From NCBI GenBank assembly GCA_965198025.1, contig OZ240237.1:1240001-1304000 (forward strand): a stretch of DNA of 64,000 bases, given 5' to 3'. Positions 1 through 8,834 of the stretch are shown here, one piece after another (within the stretch, counting starts at the first letter, position 1; each line of letters starts with the position of its first letter). Both the position numbers and the translations under genes were made by a program. Below the pieces are notes generated by a model, which saw only the letters and a program-made list of their open reading frames with translations, was not told the DNA's origin and searched no databases. Origin of the DNA: CAYWWM01 sp965198025. Lineage in GTDB: Bacteria > Acidobacteriota > Terriglobia > 2-12-FULL-54-10.

Positions 1-1140
1 CCGCCCGCTACCCCGAAGGACGAAGAAGAACTCCACTGGCTTGCCTTGCGACTGGTTCCCGGACTGGGCAATCGGCTGGCGGCGCGCCTGTTGACCGCAA
101 TCGGCTCAGTGGTCGGAATTTTCCGTGCCTCGGCCACTGAGCTCGAATCGCTGGGGGTCCCGTCGCACGTCGTGCGCACGCTTTCAACCGGAACGGTATT
201 TGAAGAAGCGGCCCGGGAAGCTGAGCAGGCCCGCCAGTTGGGCGCTGCGTTCCTCACCATTCAAGACCCAGCCTACCCGAAGATCCTCAAGGAGATTTTT
301 GATCCCCCGCTATTGCTTTACGCCTGCGGCGACCTCAGGCTGCTGGGCGAGCCGGCGGTGGGAATCGTGGGGACTCGTAGGCCTACGGCCTATGGCAAGG
401 CGATGGCGGAACGGCTGGCCACGGACTTAGCGGCCCGGGGGCTGGTGATCATCAGCGGAATGGCGCGCGGAATAGATTCCGCCGCTCACCGAGGGGCGCT
501 GCAGGCCGGTGGAAAGACCATCGCCGTTCTCGGTACCGGTATGGATGTGCCGTATCCTGCTGAAAATAAATCTCTTCATTCTGAGATCGCGGAAAAGGGA
601 TTGCTGCTTTCGGAATTCCCGCTCGGTTCGTTTCCGGCACCGCAAAACTTCCCGATCCGCAACCGGATCATCTCCGGCCTTTCGCTAGGGCTAATCGTCG
701 CGGAGGCGGCCCAGTACAGCGGGTCGTTGATCACGGCCCGATTGGCGATGGAGCAGAATCGCGAGGTGTATGGCGTGCCCGGTTCTGTTACGAACAAGAA
801 CAGTTGGGGTCCGCACATTCTGATCAAACAAGGAGCGAAGCTGGTCGCGAATTGGGAGGACGTGGTCGAGGAACTGCCTGCTGAGGTTCGTAAACGATTG
901 ATTCCATTGTCAGATACAACCCAAAAGGCCGGAAAGACGTCTTTGTTTGCTGAATCACTTTCGGAACGGGAGCAGGCAATTTATGGCTTGCTCAAGGTAG
1001 AGGAGCCGGTGCATATTGATGAAATCCTGGATGCGTTGCCGCAGAGTTCGTCTTCTGAAGTGCTCGCGAACCTGCTGGAACTGGAGTTCAAAAGTCTGGT
1101 GAGGCAGCTGCCGGGAAAGAGCTTTGTTAAGACCTTTTGA
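1..1140 (+). CDS. dprA: DNA-processing protein DprA (5' partial)
   Basis: DprA binds incoming single-stranded DNA and loads RecA during natural transformation; the family is nearly universal in bacteria. The reading frame is open to the first base of the window (it reads DEEELHWLALRLVPGLG before the first possible TTG at 46), so the true start lies upstream. After an N-terminal helix-hairpin-helix-like region comes the Rossmann-fold core, seen as GIVGTRRPTAYG, SGMARGIDSAAHRGAL, GTGMDVPYPAENK and the RNRIISGLS segment. A C-terminal winged-helix domain follows at about residues 300-360. topA follows after 40 bases on the same strand, a common dprA-topA arrangement. The family assignment is secure; only the N-terminus is missing. 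Confidence 0.96.
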   Translation, partial: PPATPKDEEELHWLALRLVPGLGNRLAARLLTAIGSVVGIFRASATELESLGVPSHVVRTLSTGTVFEEAAREAEQARQLGAAFLTIQDPAYPKILKEIFDPPLLLYACGDLRLLGEPAVGIVGTRRPTAYGKAMAERLATDLAARGLVIISGMARGIDSAAHRGALQAGGKTIAVLGTGMDVPYPAENKSLHSEIAEKGLLLSEFPLGSFPAPQNFPIRNRIISGLSLGLIVAEAAQYSGSLITARLAMEQNREVYGVPGSVTNKNSWGPHILIKQGAKLVANWEDVVEELPAEVRKRLIPLSDTTQKAGKTSLFAESLSEREQAIYGLLKVEEPVHIDEILDALPQSSSSEVLANLLELEFKSLVRQLPGKSFVKTF

Positions 1141-1180
1141 GACGTAGCCCGATCTAAGTCAGGAGGATTTCGCGAAAAGA

Positions 1181-3700
1181 ATGCCAAGAGCAAAGGCCAC
1201 AACCACAAAGAAGAAGGCAGCGATCAAAGCCCCCCGGACATCGAAGGGAAAAGCGGCGGTCGGCTCCCTTGTGATCGTAGAATCGCCGGCCAAGGCGAGG
1301 ACCATCAACCGGTACCTGGGCACGGGCTTCCGGGTGAGGGCTTCATTGGGGCACATCAAGGACCTGCCAAAAAGCGACCTCGGCGTGGACGTAGAGCATA
1401 ACTTCCGCCCTACCTATAAAGCTATTCCCGCCAAGTCGAAGGTCATACGGGAACTCAAGCAGGAGGCCAAGAAGGCAGGCGCGATCTATCTGGCCGCCGA
1501 CCCGGACCGCGAAGGCGAAGCTATCTGCCAGCATCTGGCCGAAGAGTTGAGTAACGGCAAGCCGATCCATCGCGTGCTGTTCAACGAGATCACCAAGAAC
1601 GCCATCCGGGAAGCCTTCGAGCATCCCAGCACGATCAATGAAAGGCTGGTAGAAGCACAGCAAGCACGCCGGATTCTGGACCGGCTGGTAGGGTACAAGA
1701 TCAGCCCGCTGCTGTGGGATAAGGTGCGCCGCGGGCTTTCGGCCGGACGAGTGCAGACCGTTGCGCTGCGCCTGATCGTCGAACGGGAACGCGAAATCCG
1801 GGCTTTCGAGCGAGAAGAATACTGGACCGTCAGCGCGAATCTGAATGCCAAGGAGCCGCCTTTCTTTGACGCCCGGCTGGTCAAGCAGGGCGGCAAGGAC
1901 TTCATTGTCGGCGGGGAGTCAAAATCCGGGAGCATCCGTGCGCAAGTCGAAAAGGGGAAGTTTCTGATCGGCAGTGAGACCGAGGCACAGGCCATCCGCT
2001 CGCGCCTCGAAAAGGAATCCTTCGTGGTTGCTTCAACGGGCACAAAGGAGGTCCGCCGGAACCCCCAGCCCCCGTTCGTCACAGCTACCCTGCAGCAGGA
2101 AGCGTCACTCAAGCTGGGTTTTAGCGCCAAGCGCACGATGGCGCTGGCCCAGCGGCTCTATGAGGGGGTGGATTGCGGCGACCAGGAAATCGTCGGTCTC
2201 ATTACGTACATGCGCACCGATTCTACGCGCGTTTCCGATCAAGCCCTGGAGGAAGTGCGCCGATGGATTCCGCAGAACTATGCCCGGACGTATCTGCCTC
2301 GCCAGGCGAATTTCTACCGAAGCAAGAAGGGCGCCCAGGATGCGCACGAGGCGATCCGTCCCACTGCCGCCTTCCGGTCGCCGGACCAGGTAGCGCAGTT
2401 CTTGAGCAAGCCGGAGGACCGCGACGCGGCCCGACTGTACCGATTGATCTGGCGGCGCTTTGTGGCGTCCCAGATGGTTCCCGCGCTGTTCGACCGGACG
2501 ACGATCGAAATCACGGCCGGCGAGTTTGAGCTGCGGGCGACGGGCTCAGTGTTGAAGTTTGACGGTTTCCTGAAGGTCTATGAAGAATCCAGAGATCACG
2601 ACGAAGTAGACGACGACCTGGGTAGGCGTTTGCCCACGGTCAGCGTAGACGAGGTTCTCCGAGTGGGTAAGGTGACGCCGGACCAACACTTTACCGAACC
2701 GCCCGCACGGTACAACGAAGCCAGCCTGGTGAAGGAACTTGAGAGGAAGGGAATCGGAAGGCCTTCCACCTATGCGACCATCCTGGGGACCATCCAGGAG
2801 CGGAAATACGTCCAGAAGCAGCAGAAGCGGTTCTTCCCGACGGAGCTGGGGGAGGTTGTAACGGAACTCCTGGTAAAGAATTTCAGCGAAATTTTCGACA
2901 TCATGTACACGGCGCGTCTTGAAGACTCTCTCGACGAAATCGAGGATGGCAAGCAGGATTGGGTGGCGACGCTCGGCGAATTCTACGAAAAATTTGAAAG
3001 GGACCTGAAACAAGCCAAGGAGCACATGGCCAACATCAAGCGCATGGAGGAGCCCACAGAGTTCTCCTGCGAAAGATGCGACAATCAGATGGTGATCAAA
3101 TGGGGCCGGCACGGGAAGTTCCTGGCCTGTTCCGGCTACCCCGAATGCACCAATACGCGCGAGCTGGCGAAGGGTCCGTCCGATTCCGCCACGGAAACTT
3201 CGGAGCCGGAAGAGGAAGAGCCGTGCGGGAGTTGCGGGCGTCCGATGGTGCGCAAGCGCGGCCGGTTCGGGCAGTTTTTGGCGTGCAGCGGCTATCCTGA
3301 CTGCAAGACCACGCGCAAGATTGGGCAAACGGAGAAGAAGCCACCCGTGCCGACCGGCGAGCCGTGTCCGCAGTGCGGCAATCCGCTGGTCATACGCGAG
3401 GGGCGCTACGGCGAGTTCACTTCTTGCAGCAATTACCCGAAGTGCAAATACATCAAGCAGAATGTAACCGGAGTCGAGTGTCCGGAGTGCAAGAAAGGCC
3501 AGATCGTTGAAAAGCGTTCCCGGCGGGGGACGTTCTATAGCTGCGACCGTTACCCGAAGTGCAAGTACAGCTTGCGGAACAAGCCCGTAGCGCGGCAGTG
3601 CCCGGAATGCGGCTCCGCCTATCTCCTTGAGAAGGATTCCAAGACCGGACCCACCTTCGAATGCCCTAGCGAGGGCTGTGATTACAGCCAGGCAGCCTGA
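1181..3700 (+). CDS. topA: DNA topoisomerase I
   Basis: Type IA topoisomerase that relaxes negative supercoils by cutting one strand through a 5'-phosphotyrosine. A Lys-rich N-terminal extension of about 27 residues precedes the TOPRIM domain (SLVIVESPAKARTINRYLG, then AADPDREGEA with the metal-binding acidic residues). The catalytic tyrosine is Tyr343 in LITYMRTDSTRVS. The C-terminus carries a run of Cys4 zinc-ribbon modules (for example CERCDNQMV...CSGYPEC, CGSCGRPMV...CSGYPDC, CPQCGNPLV...CSNYPKC, CPECKKGQI...CDRYPKC and a last CPECGS), typical of topoisomerase I. At 839 residues it is close to family length. A clear AGGAGG lies 14 bases before the ATG. It converges on the ggt gene, whose stop lies 3 bases beyond. 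Confidence 0.98.
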   Translation: MPRAKATTTKKKAAIKAPRTSKGKAAVGSLVIVESPAKARTINRYLGTGFRVRASLGHIKDLPKSDLGVDVEHNFRPTYKAIPAKSKVIRELKQEAKKAGAIYLAADPDREGEAICQHLAEELSNGKPIHRVLFNEITKNAIREAFEHPSTINERLVEAQQARRILDRLVGYKISPLLWDKVRRGLSAGRVQTVALRLIVEREREIRAFEREEYWTVSANLNAKEPPFFDARLVKQGGKDFIVGGESKSGSIRAQVEKGKFLIGSETEAQAIRSRLEKESFVVASTGTKEVRRNPQPPFVTATLQQEASLKLGFSAKRTMALAQRLYEGVDCGDQEIVGLITYMRTDSTRVSDQALEEVRRWIPQNYARTYLPRQANFYRSKKGAQDAHEAIRPTAAFRSPDQVAQFLSKPEDRDAARLYRLIWRRFVASQMVPALFDRTTIEITAGEFELRATGSVLKFDGFLKVYEESRDHDEVDDDLGRRLPTVSVDEVLRVGKVTPDQHFTEPPARYNEASLVKELERKGIGRPSTYATILGTIQERKYVQKQQKRFFPTELGEVVTELLVKNFSEIFDIMYTARLEDSLDEIEDGKQDWVATLGEFYEKFERDLKQAKEHMANIKRMEEPTEFSCERCDNQMVIKWGRHGKFLACSGYPECTNTRELAKGPSDSATETSEPEEEEPCGSCGRPMVRKRGRFGQFLACSGYPDCKTTRKIGQTEKKPPVPTGEPCPQCGNPLVIREGRYGEFTSCSNYPKCKYIKQNVTGVECPECKKGQIVEKRSRRGTFYSCDRYPKCKYSLRNKPVARQCPECGSAYLLEKDSKTGPTFECPSEGCDYSQAA

Positions 3701-3703
3701 AGG

Positions 3704-5437
3704 TTACCGTAGTTCTGGCGCGGGTTCCGGAATCGCTGCTCCGTCCTTGCGCGGGTCGGAGGCGCCGGAGTTGACACCCGTCGACTCGTCGCGCATCACG
3801 GCCTGACCTCCTCCCACAGCTTCCGAATAGAATCCGAGCGGTCGGATCTGATGGCCGCGCTGCGTGAGGTCTTCATAGATAGCCTGCGAGATACGCCCTT
3901 CCATATAGAGATCGCACCCACCGAAACTGAGCTTCGTGAAGCGGGCCGCTTCCATGGCCTCCTGCAGATTCATCTGGTGGTCCACGATGTTCGAGACAAA
4001 CTGCGCATGAGCCTGTGACTGGTTCCAGCCGCCCATGATGCCGAAACCGATACGTACGCCACCGCGGCTCATCATGGCTGGGATGATCGTATGCAGCGGT
4101 CGCTTGCGCGGCTCGAGCGCATTCGGGTGCGAGGGGTCGAGGCTGAACAAGCTGCCACGATTCTGGAGGACGAATCCGGTCCCGTCGGCCACCAGCCCGG
4201 AGCCGAACTCGAAGTAGATGCTCTGAATCAGGGAAATCATGTTCCCTTCGCGGTCCACTGCGCTCAGATAGATCGTGTCGCTGCCCGGGTGCGGCGGCTC
4301 CCCGGGCCCTACAGAACAGTTCGCCTTTTCCATGTCGATCAACCCCATGCGCTGCTTGGCGTACTCCTTGGAGAGCATCCCCCCTACGGGGACCTGACTG
4401 AACCGCTGATCAGCGACGTAGCGGAGCATATCAGCATAGGCAAGCTTCTTGGCCTCGATCATGGCATGCAACGTGTTCGGCTGGTTGTGGCCCCAATCCG
4501 CCAGCGGAAAGCTTTCCATGAGGTTGAGCATGGAGAGCGCGGCAATCCCCTGTCCGTTGGGCGGAATCTCGTAGACCGTCCAGCCGCGATAGCTCGTGGA
4601 GATCGGCTCCACCCATTCGCTGGAAAACTCGGCCAGATCGGCGAGCGACATGGCGCCGCCCAGTTCGCTCGATTTCTCGACGATCCGTTTCGCAATCTCA
4701 CCTTCGTAGAACGCCTTGCGGCCCTCAGACGCAATCTGCCGCATACTCCAGGCAAGGTCCGGGTTCTTGAAAATCTCGCCGAAGCGCGGAGCGCGGCCGT
4801 TCGGAAGCAGGGCGCGTACGGCCGCGGGATCACCCCGTAACGAATCAGCGCCCCCAACCCATCTCCCGCCGGACCACTCGGTCACGGGAAAGCCTTCCTC
4901 CGCGTAATGAATCGCCGGAGCCAGGACGTCGGCGAACTGCTTGCGCCCGAAGCGCGTGAGCAGCTTGTCCCAGCCGTCCACGGCCCCGGGCACGGTGACG
5001 GAGTGAATCCCCACCGCCGGAATCCGTCCGGCAATTCCTCTTCCCTTCAGGAACTCAATGGTCATCCCGGAGGGTGCCCAGCCACTGGCGTTCAGGCCGT
5101 AAACCTTCTTGGTCTGCGCGTCGTAGACGATGGCGAACAGATCGCCGCCTATGCCGTCACTGTGCGGCGCAACCAAGCCCAACACGGCGTTGGCTGCTAC
5201 GGCGGCATCGACGGCCGTGCCGCCGCGCGCTAGAATCGTCGCACCAGCTTGTGCTGCCAGCGGGCTTTCCGCTGCGACAATGCCGTGACGCGAAGTCACC
5301 ACGGACCGGCCTTGCCAGCGTCCTTCCTGGGCCAGAGATTCAGCGCTTAGCATCATCAATCCCAAACAGCAACATGCGAGGATCCATGTATTCCGGGCAT
5401 TCCGCCGATATCGTATCATGCGTTCCTCCGTGTTCAT
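3704..5437 (-). CDS. ggt: gamma-glutamyltransferase, exported
   Basis: N-terminal-nucleophile hydrolase that moves the gamma-glutamyl group of glutathione or similar peptides to water or amino acids, normally in the periplasm. A hydrophobic signal segment (about residues 17-36, ending SLAQ) is followed by the conserved ARGGTAVDAAVAANAVLGLV region. Self-cleavage is expected before Thr388 in SDTIYLSAVDREGN, which aligns with the catalytic Thr of E. coli GGT. The later GSGLVADGTGFVLQNRG and GFGIMGGWNQSQAH segments are also family hallmarks. The protein has 577 residues, normal for the precursor. Its ATG overlaps the TGA of the upstream methyltransferase (ATGA), so it is the last gene of the four-gene minus-strand operon. 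Why a GGT sits with an O-antigen-ligase-like gene is unclear. Confidence 0.93.
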   Translation of the reverse strand: MNTEERMIRYRRNARNTWILACCCLGLMMLSAESLAQEGRWQGRSVVTSRHGIVAAESPLAAQAGATILARGGTAVDAAVAANAVLGLVAPHSDGIGGDLFAIVYDAQTKKVYGLNASGWAPSGMTIEFLKGRGIAGRIPAVGIHSVTVPGAVDGWDKLLTRFGRKQFADVLAPAIHYAEEGFPVTEWSGGRWVGGADSLRGDPAAVRALLPNGRAPRFGEIFKNPDLAWSMRQIASEGRKAFYEGEIAKRIVEKSSELGGAMSLADLAEFSSEWVEPISTSYRGWTVYEIPPNGQGIAALSMLNLMESFPLADWGHNQPNTLHAMIEAKKLAYADMLRYVADQRFSQVPVGGMLSKEYAKQRMGLIDMEKANCSVGPGEPPHPGSDTIYLSAVDREGNMISLIQSIYFEFGSGLVADGTGFVLQNRGSLFSLDPSHPNALEPRKRPLHTIIPAMMSRGGVRIGFGIMGGWNQSQAHAQFVSNIVDHQMNLQEAMEAARFTKLSFGGCDLYMEGRISQAIYEDLTQRGHQIRPLGFYSEAVGGGQAVMRDESTGVNSGASDPRKDGAAIPEPAPELR

Positions 5438-6117
5438 TCATCGGGCCTACTCGCCGTCATCAATAAGCCCCCCAGCTCCCGAAAGCGCCGTCGCTCGGCC
5501 GAATCGGTAAGCCATCCATAGTATTCCGCGTCGACTTGCGAGGTCCGGTCCGGAATCATGCGAAAAGAATACCCTTCGAAGCCGCAAGATTCAAACAACT
5601 TTCCGTACTCTTCCGCCGTATGCAGATGGACCGGTACCTTCAGACGGTCGAGCCACCGCAGCGTGTATTCGTTTTCCTGCGAAAGATGATTGAGGATCCA
5701 GACGGAACCGCCCGGCGAAAGTACGCGGAAGATTTCCCGCAAGGCGGTTTCCGGGCGTTCCATGTAATAGAAGGACTCGACGCTGAAGGCCCGGCTGAAA
5801 AACCGCTCCTGCCAGGGTATGGATTCCCCGTCGGCCCAGAGGAACAACAGATTCTCGTGGGCTACAGACGCGGCGCGTGCCTTGCGGATCATTGCGTCGG
5901 AAACATCGAGGCCCACCACCAGACCTTCTGGGGCCAGGGAGGCCAGCAGACGGCTCGCCCATCCCTCACCGCAGCCGATTTCCAGAATCCGGTCCCGCTG
6001 CTCGACGCCCATGAACGAGACCATGTCCTCTACGAACGAGCGATGGTGCGCCTCCAGCCCGCTGCTGCGGCCGTCGCGAACCCACAGATTGAATTCTTCG
6101 CGGAGTCGTTCGTTCAT
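5434..6117 (-). CDS. class I SAM-dependent methyltransferase
   Basis: A 227-residue class I methyltransferase of the Methyltransf_11 type. The SAM-binding motif I is LEIGCGEGWASRLLA at about residues 44-58, followed by the acidic motif VVGLDVSDAMIRKAR and the motif LSPGGSVWILNH. The substrate is not evident. It lies 14 bases downstream of the SDR gene and overlaps the ggt start by four bases, so it is very likely co-transcribed and translationally coupled with both. The neighbourhood suggests a small-molecule or glycolipid substrate, but nothing in the sequence proves this. Confidence 0.85.
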   Translation of the reverse strand: MNERLREEFNLWVRDGRSSGLEAHHRSFVEDMVSFMGVEQRDRILEIGCGEGWASRLLASLAPEGLVVGLDVSDAMIRKARAASVAHENLLFLWADGESIPWQERFFSRAFSVESFYYMERPETALREIFRVLSPGGSVWILNHLSQENEYTLRWLDRLKVPVHLHTAEEYGKLFESCGFEGYSFRMIPDRTSQVDAEYYGWLTDSAERRRFRELGGLLMTASRPDE

Positions 6118-6131
6118 AGCTGAGATCTTCT

Positions 6132-6941
6132 CTAACGACGCAACGTGAGACCGCCATCCACGGTGATGACCTGACCCGTGATGTAGCCGTCGGGTTCGAG
6201 CAGCAGGCGTACGACGCGTGCTACGTCTTCAGCGCGGCCATAACGCGGGATGATGCCCTCGCGGAGAAAGCGCTCATACTTGCCGCCGGATACGCTGGCT
6301 GCGGCCATGCCCGCAGTTGTGACGCCGGGCGCGACCACGTTGACCGAGACGTTGGGTTTTCCACCAAATTCATGCGCCAGCACACGGGCAGCGTGAGTGA
6401 GCGCTGCTTTGGGAGACGAATAAACGGCGCTTTGCGCGAACGGAACGACAGCCTGCATCGTGCTCACAAGAACGATGCTGCCTGCAGTCCCTCGCTCAGC
6501 CATCCGTTGCGCGGCGAGTTTCGCCAGCCGGTACGGACCGGCGAAGTTGCACTGCCAGGAAATCTCCATCCGACGGGCTTCCTGCGCGGCAGACTCTGGC
6601 TGGCTGCCTGTTGCACGCACCGGGTCGCCGGCGAAAATCACCGCCGCGCACAGCGGACCCACGGCCGCTGCCCGGCTGATGTACTCCTCCGGAATTCCAG
6701 GATTGGATAGATCACCTTTCACGAGGTGGACTGGCGACCCGAAGGGTTGCAGTGTTTCTTGCAAAGCTTCGGCCCGTGCGTGATTCGATCGATAGCCGAT
6801 GACAAGTTGCGCTCCTTCTCGTGACAGTAGGAACGCCGTGGCAGCACCGAGGCCGCCCGAGCCTCCAACTAAGAGCACCACCTTTCCCGCCAGTGTGTTC
6901 GACGGGAAACCAAATTGGGTTGGCATGTCCGGGGCGCTCAC
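6132..6941 (-). CDS. short-chain dehydrogenase/reductase (FabG-like)
   Basis: NAD(P)-dependent oxidoreductase of the classical SDR family. The cofactor motif is VVLLVGGSGGLGAATAFLL. The catalytic Ser lies in SIVLVSTMQAV and the YxxxK pair in SAVYSSPKAALTH. The C-terminus has the usual VNVVAPGVTT and YITGQVITVDGGLTL. I chose the GTG at 6941. It overlaps the stop of the upstream ligase-like gene (GTGA) and is preceded by AGGAG with 5-base spacing; the longer open frame from 6995 would overlap that gene by 58 bases. This gives 269 residues. FabG-like proteins reduce many substrates, so the exact reaction is not assigned. Confidence 0.88.
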   Translation of the reverse strand: MSAPDMPTQFGFPSNTLAGKVVLLVGGSGGLGAATAFLLSREGAQLVIGYRSNHARAEALQETLQPFGSPVHLVKGDLSNPGIPEEYISRAAAVGPLCAAVIFAGDPVRATGSQPESAAQEARRMEISWQCNFAGPYRLAKLAAQRMAERGTAGSIVLVSTMQAVVPFAQSAVYSSPKAALTHAARVLAHEFGGKPNVSVNVVAPGVTTAGMAAASVSGGKYERFLREGIIPRYGRAEDVARVVRLLLEPDGYITGQVITVDGGLTLRR

Positions 6942-8209
6942 CGTTTCTCCTGGCCGGTTGACTCCGGGACGGCTGTCGGTTCCAGCTTCGCCCACGCCAG
7001 CGTCGCCGCAATCAAGAACAAATAGGGCATCATGACTTCGGAGTCACCAAGGTTGTACTCAAACAGACCGGAAACCATCAGGCCAATACTGATGGCGACA
7101 ATCGCCTGACCGAGAGCTCGGGCCTCGGAAGTTCGACTCCGAGCCAGGCGCAGGCTTTCACGAAACACTTCAAAGAGCACCCATAACCAAAACAATAGAC
7201 TCGGGACGCCTCTTTCCGCCGCGAGCTGCAAATAGTTATTGTGCAAATGCCCATACCAGGCGTCCGGCAGAGGCAGTGCACCGGGCTTGTAGCGCAGGAA
7301 TTCCGTATCAACTCGTTCGGGCCCAACACCCAGCAACGGGTTGGCGGCGACCATGTTGAGCCCTGTCCGGAGCATGACCAATCTGCTCCGGTTGGAAGAA
7401 TCCGTGCTGGTGTTTAGCATGGAGAGACTCCGTTGCTGCAACCAGCTTGGGGAAAGGAAGTACAGCAACAGTATCACCGCCGGCAGCAGCCAAAGAATGC
7501 GTGGCTGGAACCGGGCCAGCAGATAGACCATGCCCGCGAATGCCCCAAGCCAAATGCCGCGCGTAAAGGCCCCCAGGATTCCGAGCGAAGCCAGTCCTGC
7601 CGCAATCCAGGCCGCCCAACGCAGCCGCGGAGCAAGCTTTCCAAAGAGCGCTCCCGAAACGGCCAGGAGCAGCACCATCAGCAATTGGGCGGCGAACGTC
7701 AGCCAGTGCCCCATGAAGCCCGTGATCTGGTGCAGGATATAGTTCTCATAAAACGGTCGACCCTCCCCGGTGATGCGCCAGTACGATTGCACGAACTGCA
7801 GCAGACCATAGGTCGCAGCTATGGCGCCCCCCAGGACAACGCCCTGTACGGTCTTCCAAACTTGGCGTGGCTCCGTGTAGGCGTTGTAGGCGACGACCAG
7901 TGCCAGAAAGACGAAGAGTTTTCGTAACTGCGGAAGGCTCTCCCAAACATCAGGCGAGAAGACGAGGGACAAAAGGCTCCAACCCCAGAAGGCGAGCAGT
8001 GCGATCCCAAGACGGGTCGGGAAGCGGACGGGCCTCCGCGAAAAGAGCAGCGCCAACAGGGCCGCGCCCAGAAAAATCTGCGCCACGGCGATGGAGAAGA
8101 GAATGGCACAGGCCGCCACGGAAGCCAGGACAGCCGTGGCCGTCTCCAGTCTGTCGGCCAGCCAGCCGGAATTGGGCATCCGCTCGGAAATGGTGGTGGA
8201 CAACGGCAA
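6938..8209 (-). CDS. O-antigen ligase / polymerase-like membrane protein (Wzy_C)
   Basis: Polytopic inner-membrane protein of 423 residues with about ten hydrophobic segments. It belongs to the O-antigen ligase/polymerase (Wzy_C) superfamily. The signature region is present: FTRGIWLGAFAGMV in a membrane helix, then a periplasmic loop with GVGPERVDTEF and HLHNNYLQLAAERG, where the conserved His/Asn are thought to take part in glycan transfer. Members either attach undecaprenyl-linked polysaccharide to lipid A-core (WaaL) or polymerise repeats (Wzy); sequence alone does not separate these. It is the first gene of the minus-strand operon that continues into the SDR, methyltransferase and ggt genes. 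Confidence 0.87.
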   Translation of the reverse strand: MPLSTTISERMPNSGWLADRLETATAVLASVAACAILFSIAVAQIFLGAALLALLFSRRPVRFPTRLGIALLAFWGWSLLSLVFSPDVWESLPQLRKLFVFLALVVAYNAYTEPRQVWKTVQGVVLGGAIAATYGLLQFVQSYWRITGEGRPFYENYILHQITGFMGHWLTFAAQLLMVLLLAVSGALFGKLAPRLRWAAWIAAGLASLGILGAFTRGIWLGAFAGMVYLLARFQPRILWLLPAVILLLYFLSPSWLQQRSLSMLNTSTDSSNRSRLVMLRTGLNMVAANPLLGVGPERVDTEFLRYKPGALPLPDAWYGHLHNNYLQLAAERGVPSLLFWLWVLFEVFRESLRLARSRTSEARALGQAIVAISIGLMVSGLFEYNLGDSEVMMPYLFLIAATLAWAKLEPTAVPESTGQEKR

Positions 8210-8336
8210 ACCTTCTTTGCTGGTGCCGCCCGATTGGGCTTTCAGACGATAGCCTAATGGATGCGATAACGGGATTCAAGCCGGATATGCTATACTGAGA
8301 AAACAATATGCGGAGTGACACGAAGTTTCGAGTTCC

Positions 8337-8491
8337 TTCCGGCTTTACCTGAGTCTAGGGCAGAACGTCAGTCTGCCGTTCCGTAGCGATTCCCTGTAAG
8401 TCAATCTTGTTGATCGGTTGCCATTTGTGTGACGGGAAAGTGCCAGCTGCTATTGCACCAGGATTTCACCTATTCCGGGTTTACCTGAGTC
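8337..8491. repeat. 19-bp direct repeat, two copies 136 bp apart
   Basis: TTCCGGCTTTACCTGAGTC at 8337-8355 recurs with one mismatch at 8473-8491. The second copy lies inside the DJ-1-like remnant. No transposase is visible; the pair may record a small insertion or duplication in a decaying stretch. Confidence 0.5.
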
Positions 8492-8817
8492 CCGTGCTTA
8501 ACGGTCGGGAGCAGCGTGTGGTTGTAGACGGCGATGTGGTAACCTCCGCCGGTGGATTGACCGGCTATGAAGGCTCGCTCTGCGTGGTGGGCCAATTGTT
8601 CGGCCAAGCCGAGGCAGACAAGATCGGCCTTGGTGTTTGGTCAGAGCAACAGGAATGCGGACGATTCGCCGTCAAGGCGCCTTTCCACTCGGATTCAAGT
8701 GAACACACTGCCGTAAGCACTCGAACCCGGCTGCCAACGGCGGGATTGACATTCATTGGTCAGGGTACAATGCAAAGTTCCATTGTGAGGCTGGGCGTGT
8801 GTCGCGGTAATTTGTAG
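8407..8817 (+). pseudogene. remnant of a DJ-1/PfpI-family protein (C-terminal half)
   Basis: An open frame of 136 codons whose middle part reads like the C-terminal half of the DJ-1/PfpI (ThiJ) superfamily: RVVVDGDVVTSAGGLTGYEG corresponds to the conserved 'DG-x-TS-G-G' strand and helix start, followed by a SLCVVGQLFGQAEADKIG helix like that of DJ-1. The N-terminal half with the nucleophilic Cys elbow is absent, and the last 50 residues do not resemble the family. I therefore read it as a degraded gene rather than a working one. No convincing ribosome-binding site was found. It lies in the 620-base gap between the O-antigen-type operon and the acyl-CoA dehydrogenase gene; the rest of that gap shows nothing recognisable. 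Confidence 0.5.
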
Positions 8818-8834
8818 ATAGGGAGTAGGAGGCA

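Noticed and set aside
8746..8771. TTGACA followed by TACAAT upstream of the acyl-CoA dehydrogenase gene
   Set aside because: The spacer is only 14 bases, too short for a normal sigma-70 promoter.
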